Part shown: positions 16,527-24,333 of the stretch, in pieces
How positions within the stretch are numbered: position 1 is the stretch's first letter
How the letters are laid out: every line of letters begins with the position of its first letter
DNA from: Candidatus Skiveiella danica
Lineage (GTDB): Bacteria > Pseudomonadota > Gammaproteobacteria > Burkholderiales > Burkholderiaceae_C
NCBI GenBank assembly: GCA_016721925.1
Contig: JADKHE010000003.1
Coordinates: 248,001-312,000, forward strand
DNA length: 64,000 bases
Direction: 5' to 3'
The notes under the pieces: generated by a model
What the model saw: only the letters and a program-made list of their open reading frames with translations
Told to the model about the DNA's origin: nothing
The model's database searches: none
Position numbers and translations under genes: made by a program

Positions 16527-17807
16527 ATGACACCCAATTCCCTTGAAGACTGCCGACAGGCCGATGCGCAAGACCCGTTGCGCGAACTTCGTCATCAATT
16601 CGACCTGCCCGACGGCGTGATCTACCTCGACGGCAACTCGCTGGGCGTCCTTCCCCGCGCCACGGCCGCCCGCGTCGCCAAGGTAGTGACACAGGAATGG
16701 GGGCAGGGGCTGATCCGCAGTTGGAACACCGCGGGCTGGTTCGACTCGCCCCGGCGCGCGGGCGACAAGATCGCCCGGCTCGTTGGCGGCAACCCGAGCG
16801 AAGTGGTTGCAACGGACAGCACGTCCATCAACCTGTTCAAGGTGCTGAGCGCCGCGCTGAACATGGCCCGTGAGGATGCGCCGCAGCGCAAGACCCTCGT
16901 CAGCGAGCGCAGCAATTTCCCGACCGACCTGTACATCGCCGAGGCGCTGTGCCGGGAGCGCGGCTACACCTTGAAGCTGGTCGAGCCCGAGGCAATCGCA
17001 GCGTCGCTGACCACCGATGTCGCGGTGCTGATGTTGACCCACGTGAACTACCGCACGGGTGCAATGCATGACATGGCCGCCGTGACGGCCGCGGCCCATG
17101 CCGCCGGCATCCTCGCAGTCTGGGACCTTGCACACAGTGCCGGCGCGGTGCCGGTCGACCTGACCGGCGCACAGGCCGATTTCGCCGTGGGTTGCGGTTA
17201 CAAGTACCTCAACGGCGGACCTGGGGCGCCAGCCTTTGTATGGGTGGCCCCGCGCCACGCCGAGCGTTTCTGGCAACCCCTGGCCGGCTGGTGGGGCCAT
17301 GCCACCCCATTTACCTTTAACGCCGACTACCAGCCGGCCCCGGGCATCACGCGCTACCTCTGCGGCACCCAGCCCATCATCAGCATGGCGGCGCTGGAAT
17401 GCGGGCTCGACACCCTGCTGGCTGTCGAGCCGCTGGGCGGCATGGCGGCCCTGCGGGCCAAGTCGCTGGCGCTGACCGACCTGTTCATCGAACTTGTGGA
17501 GACGCGCTGTGCCGGCCACGGCCTGACGCTCGCCACACCGCGCGTGCACGCGCAACGGGGTTCACAAGTCTGCCTGGCCCGTGGCGCCGGTGCCTATGCC
17601 ATCGTGCAGGCGCTGATCGCCCGCAACGTCATTGGGGATTTCCGGGCCGGCGATGGTGGCCTTCATCCCGACATCCTGCGTTTTGGCTTCACACCGCTCT
17701 ACATCGGCTTCGAGGATGTTTGGCAGGCCGTGGAACACCTCAGGCAGGTGCTCGACAGCGGTGAATGGCAACGGCCTGAATTCAACCAGAAACACGCGGT
17801 GACCTGA
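16527..17807 (+). CDS. kynU: Kynureninase
   Basis: A 426-residue PLP enzyme that cleaves kynurenine to anthranilate and alanine. The PLP lysine is in GCGYKYLNGGPGAPAF, preceded by DLAHSAGAVPVDL, which holds the Asp and His that contact the cofactor. The N-terminal FDLPDGVIYLDGNSLG block is diagnostic. It is the middle gene of the kynBUA run, 50 bases after kynB and two bases before kynA. No kynurenine 3-monooxygenase is in the operon, so the route ends at anthranilate. Confidence 0.96.
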   Translation: MTPNSLEDCRQADAQDPLRELRHQFDLPDGVIYLDGNSLGVLPRATAARVAKVVTQEWGQGLIRSWNTAGWFDSPRRAGDKIARLVGGNPSEVVATDSTSINLFKVLSAALNMAREDAPQRKTLVSERSNFPTDLYIAEALCRERGYTLKLVEPEAIAASLTTDVAVLMLTHVNYRTGAMHDMAAVTAAAHAAGILAVWDLAHSAGAVPVDLTGAQADFAVGCGYKYLNGGPGAPAFVWVAPRHAERFWQPLAGWWGHATPFTFNADYQPAPGITRYLCGTQPIISMAALECGLDTLLAVEPLGGMAALRAKSLALTDLFIELVETRCAGHGLTLATPRVHAQRGSQVCLARGAGAYAIVQALIARNVIGDFRAGDGGLHPDILRFGFTPLYIGFEDVWQAVEHLRQVLDSGEWQRPEFNQKHAVT

Positions 17808-17809
17808 TC

Positions 17810-18676
17810 ATGTGCCCGCACAACACCACCCCATCGTCCCCGTCGCCCGAGCACATCGTCCACGACGAAAAAGCCCAGCTCGATTTCAGCCGGAGCATGA
17901 GCTACGGCGACTACCTGCAACTCGACGCCATCCTGAGTGCGCAGCACCCGCGCTCACCCGACCACAATGAGATGCTGTTCATCGTGCAGCACCAGACGAG
18001 CGAGTTGTGGATGAAGCTCATGCTGCATGAGCTGCGGGCCGCCGTGGCCCATGTGGCGGCCGATGACCTGTCCACCGCTTTCAAGATGCTGGCGCGCGTC
18101 AGCAAGATCATGGAGCAGCTGGTGCACGCCTGGGACGTGCTGGCCACCATGACGCCGCCCGAGTACAGCGCCATCCGCCCCTACCTGGCCAGCTCCAGCG
18201 GATTCCAGAGCTACCAGTACCGCTGCATCGAGTTCTCGCTGGGCAACAAGAATGCGGCCATGCTCAAACCCCATGAACACCGCCCTGACCTGCTGGAGCA
18301 GGTGCGGGCTGCCTATGAAGCCCCGTCGCTCTACGACGAAGCGCTGAAGCTGCTGGCGCGGCGTGGTCTGGACGTGCCACAAAGCCATGCGCAGCGCGAC
18401 TGGACCCAGCCCTACGTCGCCAGCCCCGGCGTTGAGCAGGCCTGGCTGACCGTGTACCGCAACCCGAAGCAGCACTGGGACCTCTACCAGCTCGGCGAGG
18501 AGCTCACCGATCTCGAAGACGCCTTTCGCCTCTGGCGCTTCCGCCACGTGACCACCGTGGAGCGCGTGATCGGCTTCAAGCGCGGCACCGGTGGCACCGG
18601 CGGCGTGAGCTACCTGCGCAAGATGCTGGATGTGGTGCTTTTCCCGGAAATCTGGAGCCTGCGAACCAGTTTATAG
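17810..18676 (+). CDS. kynA: Tryptophan 2,3-dioxygenase
   Basis: A 288-residue haem dioxygenase opening the indole ring of tryptophan to N-formylkynurenine. Family blocks are SYGDYLQLDAILSAQ, MLFIVQHQTSELWMKLMLHE, ASSSGFQSYQYRCIEF and the C-terminal GTGGTGGVSYLRKM; the haem-ligand His lies in WRFRHVTTVERVIG. Its start is two bases after the kynU stop. Last gene of kynBUA; no T-tailed terminator is seen, but a copy of the dispersed 3'-end repeat follows after 11 bases. Confidence 0.97.
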   Translation: MCPHNTTPSSPSPEHIVHDEKAQLDFSRSMSYGDYLQLDAILSAQHPRSPDHNEMLFIVQHQTSELWMKLMLHELRAAVAHVAADDLSTAFKMLARVSKIMEQLVHAWDVLATMTPPEYSAIRPYLASSSGFQSYQYRCIEFSLGNKNAAMLKPHEHRPDLLEQVRAAYEAPSLYDEALKLLARRGLDVPQSHAQRDWTQPYVASPGVEQAWLTVYRNPKQHWDLYQLGEELTDLEDAFRLWRFRHVTTVERVIGFKRGTGGTGGVSYLRKMLDVVLFPEIWSLRTSL

Positions 18677-18687
18677 ACAAAAATCGG

Positions 18688-18726
18688 CACCATCCCAGCG
18701 TCGAATGGTCATATTCAGCTACAACT
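18688..18726 (-). repeat. Dispersed 3'-end repeat, copy 3
   Basis: Read on the minus strand the copy is TGTAGC, five bases, ATGACCATTCGACGCTGGG. It lies between the convergent 3' ends of kynA and the FAD monooxygenase gene, and its core equals that of copy 1 although the flanking genes are unrelated. Confidence 0.75.
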
Positions 18727-18744
18727 TTATGAGCGCCCGCTTGT

Positions 18745-19923
18745 TCATCGTGGGCCGGCATAGAGCCAGGGAACATCCAGCACCCGTTCACCGAACACCC
18801 TGAGCACCGCATCGCGACCCCATCGGACGATGCCCTCTGAGTGGAAGATCTCTCCGTTGCGGATCGAGCGTGCCTGCACCCTCGCACATCGCTGCCAGCG
18901 CCGATTCGCGTAGTGCTGCAAGCGCTCGCCCATCGGGAGGCGCTCCAAGACGATGGAGCGACCCAATTGTTCGGCGTCCTCGATCGCCATGCCAGCGCCT
19001 TGCGCAAGGTAAGGCCGCATCGGGTGCGCGGCGTCGCCCAGGAGCGCCACCAATCCCCGAGCCTGCTGCCAAGCTCCTTGCATGGGATGCCGATCGCACA
19101 AAGCCCAGAGCCGCCAGTCGGGCACCGCCGCGATCAGCTCCTGAAGAGGTTGGCACGTGCTACCCATGGCATGCTGGAGGTCGGCTGCATTGGCTCCATG
19201 GTCCCATCCATGGAGATCGCCGTTGATGTCGCCGTGAACAATGGCAACCACGTTGAGCCAGTCGCCCCCGCGCACCGGGTATTGCACCACGTGCAGGCGG
19301 GGGCCCAGCCAGGCCGTCACCTGATGGCTTCGCAGGTGCTGAGGCAGACTGTGCTGTGGCAGCATCGCCCGGTAGGCCAGATGCCCGGAAACACGAGGAG
19401 CCCCGTCGTTCAGCATCAATTCGCGCACCCGGCTCCACAGGCCATCGGCGCCGATCAGCACATCGCCTTCGACTTCGAGGCCTTCGGTGGTCTCCAGGGT
19501 CACGACCCGTCCACGGTCCTCGTACGAAGCCAGCCAGTTCCCCAGCGCCAGCCGCACCGCCCCGTCTCGCTGAAGTGCGTGCAGCAGCAAGGCATGCAGA
19601 TCCGCCCTGTGAATGGTGGCGTAGGGGGCCCCGTAGAGCCGGACCGCACGCTCGCCGAGCGGCAATACGCCCAGCTCTCGGCCGGATACTGCATTGCGCA
19701 CCTGCAAACGATGGGGAAAAGCAGCGACCCTTGCAAGGTCCCGTTCCAGACCCATGCCATGCAGAACGCGAACCACATTGGGCCCGATCTGGATCCCCGC
19801 CCCGACTTCGCCAAATTCGGCGGCGCGCTCAAACAGGCGCACATCACAACCCGCTCTGGCGCAGGCCAGCGCGGCGGTCAGGCCGCCAATGCCGCCGCCG
19901 GCGATCAATACCCGTGTGCTCAT
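18745..19923 (-). CDS. FAD-dependent aromatic monooxygenase (salicylate / 3-hydroxybenzoate hydroxylase type)
   Basis: A 392-residue class A flavoprotein monooxygenase. The N-terminal dinucleotide fold is GGGIGGLTAAL (about 8-18), the DG motif is DVLIGADGLWSRVR and the second FAD motif is LLGDAAHPMRPYLAQGA. The sequence resembles 3-hydroxybenzoate 6-hydroxylase and salicylate 1-hydroxylase, but the substrate cannot be fixed. ATG 19923 precedes the Rossmann strand by a few residues. It converges on kynA, so it is not the missing kynurenine monooxygenase of that operon, although a role in aromatic breakdown is likely. Confidence 0.82.
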   Translation of the reverse strand: MSTRVLIAGGGIGGLTAALACARAGCDVRLFERAAEFGEVGAGIQIGPNVVRVLHGMGLERDLARVAAFPHRLQVRNAVSGRELGVLPLGERAVRLYGAPYATIHRADLHALLLHALQRDGAVRLALGNWLASYEDRGRVVTLETTEGLEVEGDVLIGADGLWSRVRELMLNDGAPRVSGHLAYRAMLPQHSLPQHLRSHQVTAWLGPRLHVVQYPVRGGDWLNVVAIVHGDINGDLHGWDHGANAADLQHAMGSTCQPLQELIAAVPDWRLWALCDRHPMQGAWQQARGLVALLGDAAHPMRPYLAQGAGMAIEDAEQLGRSIVLERLPMGERLQHYANRRWQRCARVQARSIRNGEIFHSEGIVRWGRDAVLRVFGERVLDVPWLYAGPR

Positions 19924-20037
19924 GCCGCTGGATTTTGGGTTTTCTGGCGGACAGTTCCCTGACAGGAGCAAGCCCGCGCACACCGGCTATCGAGGCCGGA
20001 AACAGCAACGCCAGCACAAGGCTGGCGTCTGCTTAAA

Positions 20038-20114
20038 TGGGGTGGCTGATGGGACTCGAACCCACGACGACCAGAATCACAATCTGGGACTCTACCAACT
20101 GAGCTACAGCCACC
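20038..20114 (-). tRNA. tRNA-His (GTG)
   Basis: The cloverleaf folds with acceptor GTGGCTG/CAGCCAC, a D arm with AGCTCAGTTGGTAGAG, anticodon loop TTGTGAT, and T arm GGGTTCGAGTCCC. The additional 5' G (G-1) opposite C73 that marks tRNA-His is present, and CCA is encoded. It lies 28 bases past the ppiD stop and is probably read from the same transcript. Confidence 0.97.
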
Positions 20115-20142
20115 GAAAGCGTTCGATTATAGCGGGTTCTTC

Positions 20143-22080
20143 TCACTGAACCGAGCTGCGCGAGGCGCTGTCTGACCCGGGGAGCGGTTTCGCAGCAAGG
20201 ATCTCCGCCTTGAAACGACGCTTCAATTCGTTGAAGTAAGCCAGGCTCTCTGCACCCGTCCACAACTGGTTGTACTGGTTCAGATTCTGTCGCCGCGCCG
20301 CTTCGTTCGCCGCTTCGAAGTCGATGACCTTGTTGACGCGCGCCACGGCATATCCCTGCCCACCAAGGTCGACACCGACCAACACCGGCAAGGCGGCGGA
20401 ATCCGCGCGAAGCACGGCGTCAATCAGCTTGCCCGGGAACTGCTGTGACTGCTCGCGCGACACGGTCAAAGGCGCAGGAAGATCTGCCGAAGCAGGATTT
20501 GCTTGCCATGCTGCCAGTTTGGCAGCCCCCTCCTTGCGCGCCAGTTCAGCGCCGCGCTCAGCCACCAGTCGGGCGCGCACAGCATCCTTGACTTCGGCAA
20601 GCGGCTTGGTCCGTGCGGGCATGTACTGGACAATCCGCGCGGAAACCAGTTGGTTCGGCGCCGTTTCTACGGCCTCGGTGTTGCGTTTCTTTTCAACCGC
20701 GTCGGATGCAAAAATGGCATTGAGCAGCTTCGGGCTGGCCAATACACCGTTTGCGCCCGGCGCCGGTGTCCGGGTGACGTTGGCTGCGGATTGAACCTCC
20801 AGTTTTAGACGGTCCGCTACGGGTTTGAGGCTGTCGGCCTGCTCATAAACACCGTTCGTAAACGCGTCGGCCACCTCGGCGAACTTGCGTTGCGCCTGCT
20901 GCTTCTTCAGGTCGCTTTCGATCTGGGCTCTCATCTCCTCAAAAGTCCGGACCTTGGGAGCCTTGATATCGGTCAATCGAATGATGTGATAGCCAAACTC
21001 CGATTCCACGACGTCGCTGACCTCCCCCTTCTTCATGGAAAAAGCGGCATCTTCGAAAGCCTTGACCATGGCACCGCGGGCAAAGAAATCAAGATCGCCG
21101 CCATTGGGCGCGGAGCCGGTATCCTGCGAATTCTTCCGGGCCAGATCGGCAAAACTGTCGGGAGCCTTTCGCGCCGCGGCCAGCAATTCGTCTGCCTTCG
21201 CACGGGCCCGCTTGCGATCTTCTGCACTGGCCGTTTTCGGTGCCGATATCAGGATATGGCTGGCACGGCGTTCCTCCTGCCCGCTGAGGCGAGTTGCATT
21301 CTGTTCGTAATAGGTTTTCAGATCCGCCTCGTTGACCACAAGAGATTTCTTGACCGTCTCCAGATCCAGCACGACGTACTCGATGCTGGCCTGCTCCGGA
21401 GCCTGGAAAAGCGCTTCATTCTGTTTGTAGAAAGCCTCGATCTCAGCGTCCGTCAAGGTCACCTTGGCTGCGAAATCGGATGGCGAAAAGCGGGCAACCT
21501 GAACTTCCCGCTTCTGCAGGAAGGCATTCAATGCGACGTTCGCCTCGACCGCCGGCGTGAAGCCGCTGCCCATGACGCCCGCCAGGACCTGGCGGGATGA
21601 CAGATCGGCACGCACCTGTGCCTCGAACATCTCGGGCGTCATGCCTTGGCTTGCCACCAGTTGCCGATACCGCTCCATGTCGAGTGTGCCATCTGGCTTG
21701 CGCAGACTCGCAATCGTCGCATTCTGCTGCAGATCGCGCGCCAGCTTGGCATCGCTGGTCACCAGCTTCAGTTTGGTGGCCGCTGCAGCCAGCACGCGAT
21801 CTCTCACGAGCCGTTCCAGCGTTGCGTAGCGTGCCTCCGGTGAGTCCAGCAACTTGACATCCAGAGTCGGCATCGATTCCCGCACACGGTCGACTTCGTT
21901 CTTGTGCGCGAAGTCCCATTCGGCTTGGGTGATGTCGACCCCGTCGACACGGGCCACCGCAGCTCCCTTGTTCTGGGAACGGTTGTAGCCTTCAAGGCCG
22001 AACAGCACGAACGAGGGAAAGATCAGCAGAAACAGCAGAAACTGCATGATCTTGGTGTGCTTCCGGACGAAATCAAACAT
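20143..22080 (-). CDS. ppiD: Periplasmic folding chaperone PpiD (SurA-N / parvulin)
   Basis: A 645-residue inner-membrane-anchored chaperone. One N-terminal membrane helix (about 12-30) follows a short cytoplasmic MFDFVRKHTK start, then a SurA-like N-domain, then a parvulin domain around residues 265-365 with HILISAPKTASAEDRKRA, SQDTGSAPNGGDLDFF and ESEFGYHIIRLTDI, and a C-terminal SurA-like part. PpiD proteins assist outer-membrane and secreted proteins at the Sec exit. Placed after hupB and tRNA-Val, as in many proteobacteria. Confidence 0.92.
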   Translation of the reverse strand: MFDFVRKHTKIMQFLLFLLIFPSFVLFGLEGYNRSQNKGAAVARVDGVDITQAEWDFAHKNEVDRVRESMPTLDVKLLDSPEARYATLERLVRDRVLAAAATKLKLVTSDAKLARDLQQNATIASLRKPDGTLDMERYRQLVASQGMTPEMFEAQVRADLSSRQVLAGVMGSGFTPAVEANVALNAFLQKREVQVARFSPSDFAAKVTLTDAEIEAFYKQNEALFQAPEQASIEYVVLDLETVKKSLVVNEADLKTYYEQNATRLSGQEERRASHILISAPKTASAEDRKRARAKADELLAAARKAPDSFADLARKNSQDTGSAPNGGDLDFFARGAMVKAFEDAAFSMKKGEVSDVVESEFGYHIIRLTDIKAPKVRTFEEMRAQIESDLKKQQAQRKFAEVADAFTNGVYEQADSLKPVADRLKLEVQSAANVTRTPAPGANGVLASPKLLNAIFASDAVEKKRNTEAVETAPNQLVSARIVQYMPARTKPLAEVKDAVRARLVAERGAELARKEGAAKLAAWQANPASADLPAPLTVSREQSQQFPGKLIDAVLRADSAALPVLVGVDLGGQGYAVARVNKVIDFEAANEAARRQNLNQYNQLWTGAESLAYFNELKRRFKAEILAAKPLPGSDSASRSSVQ

Positions 22081-22106
22081 GCGCAGACTCTCAATATCAA
22101 AAACAG

Positions 22107-22132
22107 AAAAGGCGAACGATATGTTCGCCTTT
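22107..22132 (-). terminator. Intrinsic terminator after hupB and tRNA-Val
   Basis: A 10-bp perfect stem (AAAGGCGAAC / GTTCGCCTTT) with loop ATATC, followed on the minus strand by TCTGTTTTT. It lies between the tRNA-Val 3' end and the ppiD start, so ppiD probably has its own promoter or depends on readthrough. Confidence 0.88.
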
Positions 22133-22142
22133 ACATTGGTGG

Positions 22143-22218
22143 TGGTGGGTGCTGACGGGTTCGAACCGCCGACCTACGCCTTGTAAGGGCGCCGCTCTAC
22201 CGACTGAGCTAAGCACCC
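22143..22218 (-). tRNA. tRNA-Val (TAC)
   Basis: A standard 76-base cloverleaf: acceptor GGGTGCT/AGCACCC-type pairing, D arm TTAGCTCAGTCGGTAGAG, anticodon loop CTTACAA giving anticodon TAC, T arm CGGTTCGAACCCG, encoded CCA. It is 16 bases downstream of the hupB stop. Confidence 0.97.
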
Positions 22219-22234
22219 CACCCGAAACCGCAGC

Positions 22235-22507
22235 TCAGTTCAAGGCATCCTTCAATGCCTTGCCTGGGCGAAACTTCGGCACCTTGGCAGCCTTGATTTT
22301 AATCGCTGCGCCGGTGCGTGGATTGCGCCCACTGCGCGCCGAGCGTTTGCCAACGGCGAACGTGCCAAAACCGACCAATGAAACCGATCCGCCCTTCTTG
22401 AGGGTCGTCTTGACGGCGCCGACCATCGAGTCAAGCGCCCGGGTAGCAGCCGCCTTGGAAATATCGGCATGCTTCGCGATGTGTTCAATCAATTCTGTCT
22501 TATTCAC
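22235..22507 (-). CDS. hupB: DNA-binding protein HU-beta
   Basis: A 90-residue nucleoid protein that bends DNA as a dimer. The HU signature GFGTFAVGKRSARSGRNP and the opening MNKTELIEHIAKHADISKAA are clear, with the basic beta-arm region intact. The first codon is GTG (22507), with GAGG upstream. It precedes tRNA-Val and ppiD; the lon gene often found just upstream of hupB is not present here, where a 305-base gap and a permease gene are found. Confidence 0.95.
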   Translation of the reverse strand: MNKTELIEHIAKHADISKAAATRALDSMVGAVKTTLKKGGSVSLVGFGTFAVGKRSARSGRNPRTGAAIKIKAAKVPKFRPGKALKDALN

Positions 22508-22812
22508 AAGGAGCCCCTCGTTCGTCTAAATGTTTAAACCTAAGCCGGCCAACAACCATCGGATCGAGCCGAATCCATTCAATCAATGGAAACAGCCGCA
22601 TCCGCCAATATCAAAAACCTTTGGCCTTCATGATTACAGCCACCGGCTCTTTCTATGTCAATATGCCCGGTCGTCTCCGACCACGCCTGGCAGCGGATTC
22701 TAGTCCTTTTCAGTCGCCAGGCTGCTTGCTCACATCTACTATTTTTCCCCGTGGCCCGCCAGTGACGATGGGTTGGCTTGAACCGCCCTCGAACCGATGC
22801 AGCGCCCTTGGG
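22508..22812. other. Intergenic region upstream of hupB
   Basis: 305 bases without a supportable gene, more AT-rich than its surroundings near hupB. It contains an 8-bp palindrome GTTTAAAC (22530 area) close to hupB and must hold the hupB promoter. I see no hairpin with a T-run after the permease gene on the other side. Confidence 0.45.
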
Positions 22813-23721
22813 TCAAGCCCTGGCCGGACGAATCAATAGGCTGACACCCAACGCAGTCAGCAATATGCCCATCACAGTGAAAAGCGTGACCGGTTCGTCA
22901 AACAACAGCCAAGCGAGCATTGCGGTTGATGGGGGAACCAGGTACATGAGACTCGCCACTGACGCTGCAGCGCCACGCTGTATCAGGAGGTACAGCAAGG
23001 AGCTGCCACCGATCGTAAGCCCGAGCACGGACCACGCCATGGCACCATAGAGATCGGCCGTCCAACCCATAGGCTCCAACTCCATGAGAGCCAACGGCAA
23101 AGTCACGAAAAATGCGGCCATCAGCTGGACTGTATTTGCGCTCCGCACATCACAGGGTCTGACAAATTGCTTCTGGTAAAGGGTGCCGGCGGTAATGCTG
23201 ACAAGGGCGCCGAGTGCATAAGCCAAATTGACGCTGTTGACCATGTCGCCCGGGGAACCTTCCCCGAACTTGCGAGAAACCACCATCGCAAGCCCGGCAA
23301 ACCCCAAGGTCAACCCCATCCACTGGCGCCGGTTCACCGGTCCGCCCACGCCAGAATTGCCGAGCATCGACAGCCAGATCGCCGTCAGGATAGGTTGGAC
23401 GCCCACAATCAGGGCAGCCAGACCCGAACCCATCCCCGCCTTGACGGCGGCCCAGACCCCACCGAGATAGCCCGAATGCATGAGCAGACCGGTCACGCAC
23501 AGATGCAGCCACTGCGACCCCGTCTGTGGCCACTTGACGCGGGCACCCCAGATCCACGGCAAGAAGCAAAGGATCGACAGGCCGTAGCGCACCACCAGGA
23601 ACTTGAATGGAGGCGAATTGGGCATCCCATAGCGGGCAACGATGAAGCCTGTGCTCCAGATCAGTACAAAGACCGCAGGCATCAGCCGGATCAGGCCATC
23701 AGACCTGGACTGGCCTGTCAC
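22813..23721 (-). CDS. DMT/EamA family permease
   Basis: About 302 residues with ten hydrophobic helices in two EamA repeats, the drug/metabolite transporter fold. The first repeat opens with LMPAVFVLIWSTGFIVARYG and the second holds GALVSITAGTLYQKQF. The substrate is not predictable. GTG 23721 is proposed as start because it overlaps the stop of the C-terminal pgsA part by GTGA; the ATG at 23682 is the alternative. If pgsA is really truncated at 23804, coupling from pgsA would be lost. Confidence 0.78.
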   Translation of the reverse strand: MTGQSRSDGLIRLMPAVFVLIWSTGFIVARYGMPNSPPFKFLVVRYGLSILCFLPWIWGARVKWPQTGSQWLHLCVTGLLMHSGYLGGVWAAVKAGMGSGLAALIVGVQPILTAIWLSMLGNSGVGGPVNRRQWMGLTLGFAGLAMVVSRKFGEGSPGDMVNSVNLAYALGALVSITAGTLYQKQFVRPCDVRSANTVQLMAAFFVTLPLALMELEPMGWTADLYGAMAWSVLGLTIGGSSLLYLLIQRGAAASVASLMYLVPPSTAMLAWLLFDEPVTLFTVMGILLTALGVSLLIRPARA

Positions 23722-24292
23722 TTGACCCGCGCCCGGATTTCCGGCAATGCCTTCTGCAGGTAGTAAACCATTGACCAGACCGTCAATACTGCAGCAACCC
23801 AAATCAGCCAGACACCCCAGACATGCGTATCCAGCAAGTCAAAAGCCTTCCGTCGTAAAGCAGAAAAGGTATGGCCACCATCTGGGCAACCGTCTTGAGC
23901 TTCCCGATCATATGGACCGCCACACTCTTCGAAGCGCCAATCTGAGCCATCCATTCGCGCAACGCGGAAATCGCGATTTCCCGCCCAATGATGATGAGAC
24001 CGACAAACACGTCGGCCCGATTCAGATGAACCAGAACCAACAGTGACGCGCACACCAGAAACTTGTCGGCGACCGGATCCAGAAAAGCTCCGAAGGAAGA
24101 AGTCTGGTTGAGTTTGCGCGCCAGAAAGCCATCGAGCCAGTCCGTTGCAGCAAACAAGATGAACATCACCGTGGCAATGAGGTTCTTACTGGAGACCGAA
24201 GCAACACTCTCCGGTAAATAGAAGACGCCCACAATCAAGGGAATCGCCACAATGCGCGTCCAGGTCATGATCGTTGGTATCGTCAAGAACAT
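23718..24292 (-). pseudogene. pgsA: pgsA with one apparent frameshift (CDP-diacylglycerol-glycerol-3-phosphate phosphatidyltransferase)
   Basis: PgsA makes phosphatidylglycerol phosphate and is essential in most bacteria. Residues 1-150 read MFLTIPTIMTWTRIVAIPLI and contain the full CDP-alcohol phosphotransferase motif DWLDGFLAR...GAFLDPVAD. After LLYDGRL the frame runs into LTCWIRMSG and stops at 23804, while the adjacent frame continues with the expected C-terminal FDLLDTHVWGVWLIWVAAV through a last helix to 23718. Adding one base to the run AAAA at 23841-23844 (TTTT on the coding strand) restores a 191-residue protein of normal length. A sequencing error is the simplest explanation. Confidence 0.88.
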
Positions 24293-24333
24293 CTGGCAAT
24301 TGTGGCATGGCGCGGCAGCACCTGGCACATGGA

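Noticed and set aside
18745..19923. Kynurenine 3-monooxygenase completing a kynurenine-to-quinolinate route
   Set aside because: The gene is convergent with kynA, its sequence resembles salicylate/3-hydroxybenzoate hydroxylases, and kynU directly yields anthranilate.
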